From the NCBI GenBank assembly GCA_964617955.1, contig CAZTXB010000007.1, forward strand, positions 114,044 to 178,043: DNA of 64,000 nucleotides, given 5' to 3'. Under the pieces are notes generated by a model that saw only the letters and a program-made list of their open reading frames with translations, ran no database searches and had not been told where the DNA came from. The first letter of the stretch is position 1, and the number at the start of each line of letters is the position of its first letter. Below, one piece after another: positions 9,028 through 17,863 of this stretch. The position numbers and the translations under genes are program-made. Source of the stretch: JABWCE01 sp964617955. GTDB lineage: Bacteria > Bacteroidota > Bacteroidia > NS11-12g > UBA9320.

Positions 9028-10913
9028 CTGGAATTATTTCTGACGGTCAATCCCTTATTGAAAGCAAGGGGCACCTGGAAAGAATGCTTGATTGTCTGTT
9101 GCACCGTGGTCCTGATGGGTCTGGAATAGTGCTTCGCGATAACCAGATTTTATTCGGGCATAGGAGACTTGCTATTATTGATATTGAACATGGTGCTCAA
9201 CCTATGTGTTCAGTTGATAACCGTTACACATTAACCTTTAATGGAGAAATCTATAATTATTTGGAATTAAGGCAATCATTAATACAAAATGGTATTCACT
9301 TTGATACTTTTTCTGATACAGAAGTACTCTTACAATTATTAATTTTAGAAGGTTCAAATGCTTTAAAAAAGTTAAATGGAATGTTTGCTTTTATGTTTCA
9401 TGATAAAGAAGATAATTCATGGATTGCTGCACGTGATCATTTCGGTATTAAACCATTTTACTATTCATGCCTGGATAGTGAAATTATTTTTGCTTCGGAA
9501 ATTAAAGCCCTTTTGGTTTATCCTAAAATTAAATCCACCAGGGATGAAAAAGCACTACAGCAATACCTGACATTTCAATTTTGTCTTGGGGAAAGAACCC
9601 TCTTCTATGGAATTAGAAAATTAAAACCCGGCTATTTTATTAAAGGAAGAGGAACTCACATTACTCATGAAGAATGTTATTGGGATACAAAATATCAAAT
9701 TGACTACAATCATACAGAAGAGTTTTTTATCGAAAAATTAAAGTATTTACTTAATGACAGTATCAGGTTACAATTAAGGTCGGACGTACCTCTTGGTGGA
9801 TACCTCTCTGGTGGAATTGATTCAAGTTTAGTTTGTTCTCTTGCCTCTAATCATCTCGAAACTCCTTTTGCAATGTTTCATGGCCGCTTTGAAGAAAGCC
9901 CTGAATATGATGAATCGGTTTATGCAAAAGCCCTAGTTGATAGCATCGGAGGCAACTATTTTGAAGTAGTGCCTTCTGCACAGGATTTTGTAGATGATTT
10001 ACCCAAGCTCATATATGCACTAGATGAACCACTGGCAGGTCCAGGCCTTTTTCCGCAATATAGAGTAAGTAAACTTGCCCGCGAACATGTTACAGTAGTT
10101 CTCGGAGGCCAGGGAGGAGATGAAATTTTTGGTGGCTATGCTCGCTACCTTGTTGGTTATCTTGAACAGGCATTGAAGGGTGCCATTTTTGAGACACAGG
10201 AAGAAGGAAGGCATCTTGTTTCTTTAGAATCAATCGTTCCACAACTCCCAATTCTAAAACAATATAAACCCCTATTATCACAGTTTTTTGCAGAAGGATT
10301 ATTTCAGCCGATGGACGAACGCTATTTCAGGTTGATTGACCGCAGCCAGGGCTTAAATAGCATTTTAAATAAGGACTTGTTAAATTCCTTTGATAATGAA
10401 CGACTGTTTATTGATTACCAATCAGTATTTAATCACCCGGACACTAAATCATACATTAATAAAATGACACACTTTGACCAGAAAACACTTCTTCCATCAC
10501 TTTTACAGATTGAAGACCGTATGAGTATGGCTGTATCCCTTGAATCACGTGTACCCTTGCTTGATACAAGAATTGTTGATTTGGTAACTTCGATGCCACC
10601 ACCCATGAAATTTCAGGAAGGAAGAACCAAGCATATATTAAAAAAAACAATTGGAACGTTATTGCCTAAAAGCATTTTGGAAAGAAAAGACAAAATGGGT
10701 TTTCCTGTACCCTTAAAGGAATGGATTCAGAATGGTCCTGTTAAAGATTTTGTGAGTGACATCCTCCTGAGCAAAAGAAGTAAAGACCGGGGAATATACA
10801 CGACAGATGCAATGGAAAAAATGCTGTCCAAACCTGGTGTTGGCGGACGGCAATTATGGGGTGCACTATGTCTTGAATTGTGGCACCAGAAATTTATAGA
10901 TAGAAATGCATAG
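9015..10913 (+). CDS. Asparagine synthase (glutamine-hydrolysing) family amidotransferase, copy 1
   Basis: The 632-residue, full-length AsnB-type protein starts MCGIAGI, leaving Cys2 as the glutaminase nucleophile after Met removal. The N-terminal Ntn domain shows HRGPDGSG and TFNGEIYNY. The synthetase domain has the PP-loop SGGIDSSLV at about residues 265-273 and the LGGQGGDEIFGGY and SLESRVPLLD motifs. In glycan loci such proteins are thought to convert a uronic acid carboxylate to an amide using glutamine. True asparagine synthesis is possible but unlikely here, given the context and the second copy at 32.8 kb. Confidence 0.88.
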   Translation: MCGIAGIISDGQSLIESKGHLERMLDCLLHRGPDGSGIVLRDNQILFGHRRLAIIDIEHGAQPMCSVDNRYTLTFNGEIYNYLELRQSLIQNGIHFDTFSDTEVLLQLLILEGSNALKKLNGMFAFMFHDKEDNSWIAARDHFGIKPFYYSCLDSEIIFASEIKALLVYPKIKSTRDEKALQQYLTFQFCLGERTLFYGIRKLKPGYFIKGRGTHITHEECYWDTKYQIDYNHTEEFFIEKLKYLLNDSIRLQLRSDVPLGGYLSGGIDSSLVCSLASNHLETPFAMFHGRFEESPEYDESVYAKALVDSIGGNYFEVVPSAQDFVDDLPKLIYALDEPLAGPGLFPQYRVSKLAREHVTVVLGGQGGDEIFGGYARYLVGYLEQALKGAIFETQEEGRHLVSLESIVPQLPILKQYKPLLSQFFAEGLFQPMDERYFRLIDRSQGLNSILNKDLLNSFDNERLFIDYQSVFNHPDTKSYINKMTHFDQKTLLPSLLQIEDRMSMAVSLESRVPLLDTRIVDLVTSMPPPMKFQEGRTKHILKKTIGTLLPKSILERKDKMGFPVPLKEWIQNGPVKDFVSDILLSKRSKDRGIYTTDAMEKMLSKPGVGGRQLWGALCLELWHQKFIDRNA

Positions 10914-12222
10914 CCCTTTACTGCCTGAGCGGGGGTCTTGTAAAGAACATATCTTAAATGCATTGTCACTTTACTGGCCAACCCAACCAGAATATATTGC
11001 AGGCTTACCTGTTTTTGAGAAAAAAAATATTACCATTAAAATGCCCTTAAAACTTGCTGAAATAACCTTACCGGATTGGGGAAGCCATTGCGGGGTAAAT
11101 GGCATTATAATGGTACCCCTTGAAGTATGTAATGACCCCAATGAAAAAAACTGGCAAAAAGTTGATTGGTGGATGGGTGCATTTATACTTTTGGAAGCAT
11201 GGCATGAAAGGGTTTATGAAATGATAAATGGTCCAATTCACTCATATAGTTTCCGGCTTAAAAGATGGGACACTCGGGCATGGGATTATGCATGGGTCAA
11301 TAGAATTGGCATGTTCCTCAGAAGCTGGGCAGCCCAGATAAAAAAAGAAAGTGAAACAACATTGTTTGGGGAAATTCCTGAATGTGAAGTAATCATTACA
11401 CACGATGTGGATGCTGTAGCAAAAACCCTCCCTATCAGATTAAAGCAATCGGCATTTAATTTTTTTAATTTTCTAAGATCCATTTATAACCGTGAATGGA
11501 AAAACACACTGCCATCTTTTAAAAAATCACTGACACTTTTATTAGGAACAGACAATTGGTGGAAATTAGATGAGGTTTTGCAAATAGAAAAAGAATCAGG
11601 GATAAAAAGCCATTTTAATTTTTATGCCGACTCCCGCAAAAAAACATTGAAACGCTGGTTATTTGACCCCAGCTATGATATTGCAGATGAAAAGCTTGGA
11701 ATATTTATAATGAATGCGTTAAAAGATGATTTTATAATTGGTCTTCACCCTACATATGATGCATGGGAAAGTGAAGGAGAAATATATAGGCAACTACATT
11801 TACTTGAAGAAAAGACAAAAAATAAAATAACAACTTGTAGGCAACATTGGTTAAGATTTTCATGGAACAAAACATGGGAAGCACAGGAAAAGTCAGGTAT
11901 AAAGCTGGATACCACAATTATGTTTAATGACAGACCCGGGTTCAGGCTAAGCATAGCCATCCCCTATCAACCATGGAATGCAATTAAAAATTCGGAACAT
12001 TCCCTTTATTCATTACCTACTGTTTTAATGGACTCCCATCTGTACGATTATAAATCATTCACAGATAAGGAAAGGGAAATTCAAATGAATAGATGGATAA
12101 ATGAGATTAAAAATGTACATGGAATAGCTGCTGTTCTTTGGCATCCGCATACATTGTCCAGAGATTATGGATGGCAAAAAGGTTTTACATATCTTGTAAA
12201 CCTGATTGCACCTGATAAATAA
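10906..12222 (+). CDS. Polysaccharide deacetylase-like (NodB fold, CE4-related) protein
   Basis: The 438-residue protein has a ~160-residue N-terminal domain of unknown type, then the NodB-homology core. ITHDVDAVAKT at about residue 164 carries the metal-site Asp pair (HDVD). FIIGLHPTYDAW supplies a metal-binding His. TCRQHWLRFSWNKTWEAQE and the GFR...PYQPW segment are the later motifs, and AAVLWHPHTLS the final His motif. Members remove N- or O-acetyl groups from glycans. It has no signal peptide, unlike exported deacetylases, so it may act on a cytoplasmic lipid-linked intermediate. It overlaps the amidotransferase by 8 bases. Confidence 0.72.
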   Translation: MHSPLLPERGSCKEHILNALSLYWPTQPEYIAGLPVFEKKNITIKMPLKLAEITLPDWGSHCGVNGIIMVPLEVCNDPNEKNWQKVDWWMGAFILLEAWHERVYEMINGPIHSYSFRLKRWDTRAWDYAWVNRIGMFLRSWAAQIKKESETTLFGEIPECEVIITHDVDAVAKTLPIRLKQSAFNFFNFLRSIYNREWKNTLPSFKKSLTLLLGTDNWWKLDEVLQIEKESGIKSHFNFYADSRKKTLKRWLFDPSYDIADEKLGIFIMNALKDDFIIGLHPTYDAWESEGEIYRQLHLLEEKTKNKITTCRQHWLRFSWNKTWEAQEKSGIKLDTTIMFNDRPGFRLSIAIPYQPWNAIKNSEHSLYSLPTVLMDSHLYDYKSFTDKEREIQMNRWINEIKNVHGIAAVLWHPHTLSRDYGWQKGFTYLVNLIAPDK

Positions 12223-12280
12223 AAAAAGTGAGTTTTACATAAAAACCTTTATAACAATATCAGATTTCTAAAAATAGTTA

Positions 12281-13837
12281 ATGACAGATAATCCGTATCA
12301 TATTCAAATTACACAAAATTTACCGCGGGTATTATCGCTTTTTGATTTTGACAGGAGTAGCAAAAGCTATGGCATGGGTGATCGCTATCATTGGGCATGG
12401 GGATTAATAGATTTTGGCAATGGTAGCTTTCAAGGTGCTGCTAATGGGATGGCCTATCTTTGGAAGAATAGCTTGTGGCCTTATAAAACTGAAAAGGCAA
12501 AATTCCTTGACAGAATTGATGCCATGTTTATAGCGGCCGGATTTTTAACACGTAAAGACGGCAGCCTTGAAGAAGCATTTCCGAGAGAAGGTTCTTATTG
12601 TGTTACTGCGCTTGTAGCATTTGACCTGCTCTGTGCATTCGAGCAGCTTGAATCTGAAATAACTAAGCAATTAAAATCAGGTTGGTTGAATATCATAAAG
12701 CCAATGATTGATTACCTGGTAAAGGCAGATGAAACACATGCAATTATATCCAATCATTTGGCAACCGCGGTAGCTGCACTTATCAGGTGGAAAGAAATCA
12801 CTAATGATAACGAGGCTGAAAAAAAAGCGCATTTATTACTGAACCGGATAATAAAATATCAGTCTGCCGAAGGGTGGTTTAAAGAATATGACGGGGCCGA
12901 CCCCGGTTACCAAAGCCTTTGTACCTATTACTTGGCTGATGTGCACCATAAAAGACCTGATCTTAAATTATCAGAGCCTTTGCAAAAATCGGTAAAGTTC
13001 ATCTGGCATTTTGCCCACCCCGATGGTTCTTTCGGAGGCATTTACGGAAGCCGTTATACAAGATTCTATTACCCTGCCGGTTTTGAACTACTGGCTGAAG
13101 AAATACCTGAGGCGGCAGCACTGGCTGATTTTATGTCTGAGAGCATAAAAAATACAACTGTCGCTACCCTGAGTTCAATTGACGAGCCTAATATTATACC
13201 CATGTTTAATGCCTATTGCCGTGCTGCTGTAGCTAGCAATAAGTTGGGCAGGAATCAGGCTTTGCCAGAACTACCATGTAAGGTATTAAACAGCCGCATC
13301 GACTTTAATGAGGCCGGCCTTATTGTTGAAGGAGGAGCAAAATACTATTCCATTATTGGTACTTTTAAGGGCGGTGTTGTCATGCATTTTCAAAATCAGG
13401 CATTGGCTGTCTACAATGCCGGGGTAGTAGTAAAAAACCCTTCGGGTCAATTAGGCAGCAGCCAATCTTATAATACAAATAATGATATTAAAATTACAGG
13501 GGACAATATTATAATTCAATCCCCGATTGTGCTAATGCCAAAACAATTACCTGGTCCGTTAGATTTTTTAATCCTTCGTTTTCTCAGTTTAACTTTTTTC
13601 AGGATACCTTCATTCAGGGAATGGATTAAGAAATTACTCGTCCGCCTACTTATTACCCGTAAAAAGACCTGGCCGGCCCATAATACAAGAGAAATACGTT
13701 TTGGCTACGACCTCAATGTTTCTGATAAGTTACAGGGACCGGCAGGTTATAATATATTGGATAATATCAAAAACTTTGTTGCCATACACATGGCAAGCCA
13801 GGGTTATTGGCAAATACAGGATGAAATAAAAGAATGA
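12281..13837 (+). CDS. Unknown protein, probable alpha/alpha-toroid fold
   Basis: This 518-residue protein was not assigned to a named family. Its first ~330 residues alternate amphipathic helices with aromatic/glycine loops (GDRYHWAWGLIDFGNGSFQ, AEGWFKEYDGADPGYQSL, HPDGSFGGIYGSRYTRFYYP), a pattern like (alpha/alpha)-barrel lyases, hydrolases and terpenoid-cyclase-like proteins. The last ~180 residues look beta-rich with one hydrophobic stretch (LDFLILRFLSLTFF). A two-domain barrel-plus-sandwich layout is reminiscent of heparinase-type lyases, but I do not see their catalytic motifs. No signal peptide. ATGA overlap with the next gene and 58 bases after the deacetylase. Confidence 0.55.
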   Translation: MTDNPYHIQITQNLPRVLSLFDFDRSSKSYGMGDRYHWAWGLIDFGNGSFQGAANGMAYLWKNSLWPYKTEKAKFLDRIDAMFIAAGFLTRKDGSLEEAFPREGSYCVTALVAFDLLCAFEQLESEITKQLKSGWLNIIKPMIDYLVKADETHAIISNHLATAVAALIRWKEITNDNEAEKKAHLLLNRIIKYQSAEGWFKEYDGADPGYQSLCTYYLADVHHKRPDLKLSEPLQKSVKFIWHFAHPDGSFGGIYGSRYTRFYYPAGFELLAEEIPEAAALADFMSESIKNTTVATLSSIDEPNIIPMFNAYCRAAVASNKLGRNQALPELPCKVLNSRIDFNEAGLIVEGGAKYYSIIGTFKGGVVMHFQNQALAVYNAGVVVKNPSGQLGSSQSYNTNNDIKITGDNIIIQSPIVLMPKQLPGPLDFLILRFLSLTFFRIPSFREWIKKLLVRLLITRKKTWPAHNTREIRFGYDLNVSDKLQGPAGYNILDNIKNFVAIHMASQGYWQIQDEIKE

Positions 13838-15027
13838 TTCCCCGTTTTAAACCATGGCTCGGGTGGCATGAACTCTTTTCAATCATCTCACCTCCAAAAA
13901 ATGCTGTAGAACGTTTTGAAAAAGAATTTGCAGAAGCCTTTTCTGCAAATGAAGCAGTAGCCTTTCCTTATGGACGATCTGCACAATGGGCTTTTTTCAA
14001 AGCTCTTGGGATTGAAAATTCCGAGGTTATAATGCCGGCCTATACCTGCTCTGTGGTGGCACATGCAGTAACCCTTAGCGGAAACCGTCCAAGATTTGTG
14101 GATATCAGCCCAGTTGATTACAATATGAACCTTGATTTAATTCCAGCTCTAATAAATGTAAAAACCAGTGCTATAATTGCCACACATACTTTTGGTTATC
14201 CTCAGAATATTGACAGGCTTGAAGCAATTGTTAAAGAAGCTGAATTACGATATGGGAATAAAATTTGGCTCATGCAGGATTGCTGTCATGCATTTGGTGC
14301 TACATGGGAGGGCCGGATGATTGGTACATCGGGTGATGTTGCCGTTTATGCATTTAACATTAGCAAGCTGATGACTTCCATATTTGGTGGTATGTTAACA
14401 TTTCAGGACAAAGCACTTGCAGAAAAAATTCGCCTATGGCGTGACAAAAACTACAAAAAAGCAGGTTCCTACAAAACGATTAAAAGAATATTTTATCTTT
14501 TTGCCGTTTGGATAGCATTTAACGAAACAATTTATGGATTTACCTGGTGGCTGCAGGAAAAAACACCCTTACTCAACTGGCTGACGAAGTCTTATCACCT
14601 CGACAATAAAATTCATTTCCCACCCGACTACCTTGATAAAATGCTAAATTCGGAGGCAGCAGTTGGCTTGGTTCAATTAAAAAAATATCCTGAGATTATA
14701 AGTAGACGGCGCGAAAATGCTGCTTGGTATCATAAAAATTTACAAAGAAGAGAAGGATGGATTTCTCCTCCAATTGTTGAGGGTGCTACCTACTCTCACT
14801 ATGTTATCAGGGTTCCTGAAAGAAAAAAGGTAATAGATGAAATGGCAAGTAAAGGTATACATTTGGGAGAATTAATTCAGTACAGTATCCCCAATTTATG
14901 CGTTTACAATAATTTTGGAGAAGAATGCCCCACTTCACTGCATTGCAGTGAAGCCACTATTAATATGCCAACTGGTTTAGGCAGTGAAACTAGAAAGAAA
15001 AAAATACTTACCAAAATAAATTTATAA
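13834..15027 (+). CDS. DegT/DnrJ family PLP-dependent aminotransferase
   Basis: The 397-residue protein has the DegT landmarks: VAFPYGRSAQWAFFKALG near residue 47, PAYTCSVVAHAV, the QDCCHAFGATW motif with the PLP-stacking region, and YAFNISKLMTSIFGGML, whose Lys is the expected PLP Schiff-base residue. The spacing of these motifs is normal. It is a divergent branch relative to the WbpE-like gene at 22.1 kb. It presumably aminates a keto-sugar; the formyltransferase-like gene right after it could then formylate the new amine. ATGA overlap upstream. Confidence 0.82.
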   Translation: MIPRFKPWLGWHELFSIISPPKNAVERFEKEFAEAFSANEAVAFPYGRSAQWAFFKALGIENSEVIMPAYTCSVVAHAVTLSGNRPRFVDISPVDYNMNLDLIPALINVKTSAIIATHTFGYPQNIDRLEAIVKEAELRYGNKIWLMQDCCHAFGATWEGRMIGTSGDVAVYAFNISKLMTSIFGGMLTFQDKALAEKIRLWRDKNYKKAGSYKTIKRIFYLFAVWIAFNETIYGFTWWLQEKTPLLNWLTKSYHLDNKIHFPPDYLDKMLNSEAAVGLVQLKKYPEIISRRRENAAWYHKNLQRREGWISPPIVEGATYSHYVIRVPERKKVIDEMASKGIHLGELIQYSIPNLCVYNNFGEECPTSLHCSEATINMPTGLGSETRKKKILTKINL

Positions 15028-15029
15028 AG

Positions 15030-15638
15030 TTGAAAACTCTACTCATCCTGGGTGATGATAACATCACGGCCCCAATAAAAAATAATTCTGCTCTGGATAA
15101 CCCTGATATTTTAGTTTCGATTGATAAATCAACAAATTTATATCGTGTTATCAAATTAGTTCTTAGTAAAAGTATCAGTCCTGCACTGATAGTAAAAATG
15201 ATCATTTGTAATTTAAGGCGAGGTTCGGTGCCTTCTAAAAGAAACAACTTTATACAAATAAAAAGTAACAAAGAGCTACTTGATGTTATTGAAGAGCATA
15301 AACCATCAAGAATTGTTCTTTTCCGTGCCGGTCTGATTATTTCTAAAAAGGTGATTTCAAGTAATATTCCCTTACTTAATATTCATTGTGCCAAAATTCC
15401 AGAGTATGGGGGAATAGGTTCTATTCAGAGGGCACTAAATGATAAGGCTGTGAACCAATTCGCAACTCTCCATCAGGTAACAACCACTATTGACAAAGGA
15501 AAAGTATTTGATGAGGAACCCTTTACATTGAATCTTAAGAAAAGTTATTGTTATAACGAAAATGAAGCTTATTCCGCAGGAACAACTCTTTTATACAGGA
15601 CTCTGTCTTCCAAAACAGGTTTTGCTCACAATTTATAG
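15030..15638 (+). CDS. Formyltransferase-fold protein 2, putative sugar N-formyltransferase
   Basis: The 202-residue protein starts at TTG two bases after the aminotransferase stop. It has LLNIHCAKIPEYGGIGSI, keeping the Asn and His of the N-H-D triad, and LHQVTTTIDKGKVF, keeping the Asp. The usual Pro after the His is a Cys here. The first ~60 residues lack a clear nucleotide or folate-loop motif, and the protein is shorter than the copy at 3.2 kb, with which it shares only the fold signature. A sugar N-formyltransferase acting on the product of the preceding aminotransferase is the best guess. Confidence 0.65.
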   Translation: MKTLLILGDDNITAPIKNNSALDNPDILVSIDKSTNLYRVIKLVLSKSISPALIVKMIICNLRRGSVPSKRNNFIQIKSNKELLDVIEEHKPSRIVLFRAGLIISKKVISSNIPLLNIHCAKIPEYGGIGSIQRALNDKAVNQFATLHQVTTTIDKGKVFDEEPFTLNLKKSYCYNENEAYSAGTTLLYRTLSSKTGFAHNL

Positions 15639-15657
15639 ATAATATTTTCTTTAGTTC

Positions 15658-17244
15658 GTGATTTCCATGCAACAAATACTTTTTTCGAATCGGAGAATCC
15701 GTTTAGTGCTGCAAACTGTGGTTTATATTCTCACCTCTCCTGTAACAAATCTTATGTCTCTTGTAAAAACGATTAGCGCATGTGGGGTTCTAAACCTTAA
15801 AAATGCATCTAATTATGCAGGTTTTTCAGAACACTCCGCCGGCACCTGGCCTTTTTATTTCCGTTTTTCACTTGAGCTTTCCAGGTTAGGTAGGAAGGGC
15901 GTTTCACCATTCTTGGGCTTTGGAAACCATAATTTAAATAAATTCTTTTATTATACTGAATCATTATTTTTTTTCAGGAAATTCAGTAACCTCTTGGTGA
16001 TTTTCAGTTTAGTGGCCTGGCTTTTGTTTCACTTCATATGGTTAAGCAAAATCCACATTATATGGATTTTAATACCCCTTTTTATTGCACTCATAAGTAC
16101 ATCATTTACTGGCATATTATCAATAATAAATTATAATGCTTCGGGATGGATGTTTTTCCCACTTGCTTTATATGCAATACTATCTCAAAATTGGGTATTA
16201 GCAGGAATTTCATGGTTCCTTATAAGCTTTGGTTCTTTTACCTGTTGCTTTGTAGGGGGTATTTTTACTTTCCTGGCAGTATTAACAACTCAGAGTCTTT
16301 TGCCGGTGTATGCATTTTTACCTGCCTTAATAAAATTGTCTTTTAATTTTCTGCCACTTGTTTCAATGGGTAATCCAAAAGAGGCATTCCTAAATATTGC
16401 CAAGGCAATTGGCCTTGTAAAAACCAGTAATATAAGATATAAAAGAGCTGAAAATTCTAAAAAATTACTTACAGAAAACAACCTGTATTATGCATTTGCC
16501 ATTATTCAATTCATCTTTGTTTTTTACCATCTTAACAGTAGCATGAACATATACCTTATAACAGGGTTTACACTTTTTATTTTAAATACTTCTTTCCTGC
16601 GATTTGCAGACGAAGAAACAATCTGGATACTTACATTGAGCTTATCAACAGCTGCAGTTATACAAACCATTAATGAAAACAATTTCATAGGACTTCTTTT
16701 TTCATACTGGATATTGATTTCTCCTTTACCAAGGATATTTTTTCTACCGGAAAAACATCTGAACAAATTTGTAATAGCTATTCGGCCATTTAAGCCTGTT
16801 AACATCAAAAGTGAAATGGACAGATACTATGATTTATTTAAAAATGTTAAGCCTGGCCAAAGAATACTGATGGCATTTAAAGAACCATTTGAATATGATG
16901 ATGTATTTGATGGTTTAAGGTTTCATATTGAATTTCCTCTTTACGCTGCAACCCTAAAAAAAATCCATCTCTTCCCCGACTGGCTGGCTGTTTATCAGAC
17001 CAATTATATAGGTGCCCTTAATTGCTGGGGGAATGAACCGAAAGAAATAATTCAAAATTTAAGCAGTTGGAAAGCTGATTACACTATGATTTACCAAACT
17101 GATTCTGATAAAATTGATACCAAATGGGGCAAAAATGGTTTTACACCAATATCTTCCAAATTATTTAATGGCAACTTTATGAGTAAACAGCCTGTAAATT
17201 GGTGGCTGCTGGAATATTCTGCCCTTAAAAATAATAAAATCTGA
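15658..17244 (+). CDS. Polytopic membrane protein with C-terminal soluble domain, unknown function
   Basis: The 528-residue protein may start at GTG 15658 or ATG 15667. Hydrophobic segments run from about residue 105 to 370, roughly eight to ten helices (NLLVIFSLVAWLLFHFIWL, IIWILIPLFIALISTSF, and others). The final ~140 residues are soluble (GQRILMAFKEPFEYDDVFDG to the end) and contain several Trp and Tyr residues. The layout resembles lipid-linked-sugar glycosyltransferases (GT-C) or polymerases, but no DxD or Wzy signature is obvious. It could be a second polymerase or a transferase serving the 7.4-17.2 kb block. It stops one base before hisH. Confidence 0.6.
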   Translation: MISMQQILFSNRRIRLVLQTVVYILTSPVTNLMSLVKTISACGVLNLKNASNYAGFSEHSAGTWPFYFRFSLELSRLGRKGVSPFLGFGNHNLNKFFYYTESLFFFRKFSNLLVIFSLVAWLLFHFIWLSKIHIIWILIPLFIALISTSFTGILSIINYNASGWMFFPLALYAILSQNWVLAGISWFLISFGSFTCCFVGGIFTFLAVLTTQSLLPVYAFLPALIKLSFNFLPLVSMGNPKEAFLNIAKAIGLVKTSNIRYKRAENSKKLLTENNLYYAFAIIQFIFVFYHLNSSMNIYLITGFTLFILNTSFLRFADEETIWILTLSLSTAAVIQTINENNFIGLLFSYWILISPLPRIFFLPEKHLNKFVIAIRPFKPVNIKSEMDRYYDLFKNVKPGQRILMAFKEPFEYDDVFDGLRFHIEFPLYAATLKKIHLFPDWLAVYQTNYIGALNCWGNEPKEIIQNLSSWKADYTMIYQTDSDKIDTKWGKNGFTPISSKLFNGNFMSKQPVNWWLLEYSALKNNKI

Positions 17245-17245
17245 C

Positions 17246-17863
17246 ATGGTAACCATTATCGATTATAATATAGGTAATTTGCTTTCTATACAAAACATGT
17301 TAAGCAGAATTGGAATTAAAAGTATAATCAGCGATAAAGAAAGCGAGATCAAAGTAGCTGATAAATTAATTTTACCAGGTGTAGGGAGTTATGACTACGG
17401 AATGGAACAATTGTATAAATCAGGTTTGATTAATTTACTAAATGAAAAGGTTAGAATACGAAAAACACCTATTCTTGGTATTTGTCTGGGTGCACAAATG
17501 CTTACAGAAGGAAGCGATGAAGGAAAACTTAAAGGATTAGGATGGATAAAAGGAAAAACAATAAACTTTGATAAAAGCAAATTGGAATCAAATCAAAAAA
17601 TACCCAACATGGGATGGAGAGACGTAACAGATTATAATCTATCAAAGTTATTTAATAATATGCCTGAAAATCCGAGGTTTTATTTTGTTCATTCGTATCA
17701 TTTCTGCATCGAAAATGAAGAAGAGGTAATTGTAAAGGCTAATTATGGATATGATTTTGCAGCGGGCATTGAAAAAGATAATATACTAGGGGTTCAATTC
17801 CACCCTGAAAAGAGCCATAAATATGGTATGAAAATCTTAGAAAACTTTGTTAAATATTATTAA
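17246..17863 (+). CDS. hisH: HisH-type glutaminase of the acetamidino-sugar system
   Basis: This 205-residue class I glutamine amidotransferase has LPGVGSYDYGM, the nucleophile elbow GICLGAQML with Cys near residue 80, and QFHPEKSH with the His and Glu of the triad near 186-188. It releases ammonia from glutamine. In histidine synthesis HisH pairs with HisF; here the HisF-like and WbpG-like genes follow within 2 kb, with no other his genes. This matches the HisH2/HisF2/WbpG trio of Pseudomonas O-antigen loci, where ammonia turns an acetamido group into an acetamidino group. Confidence 0.85.
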   Translation: MVTIIDYNIGNLLSIQNMLSRIGIKSIISDKESEIKVADKLILPGVGSYDYGMEQLYKSGLINLLNEKVRIRKTPILGICLGAQMLTEGSDEGKLKGLGWIKGKTINFDKSKLESNQKIPNMGWRDVTDYNLSKLFNNMPENPRFYFVHSYHFCIENEEEVIVKANYGYDFAAGIEKDNILGVQFHPEKSHKYGMKILENFVKYY

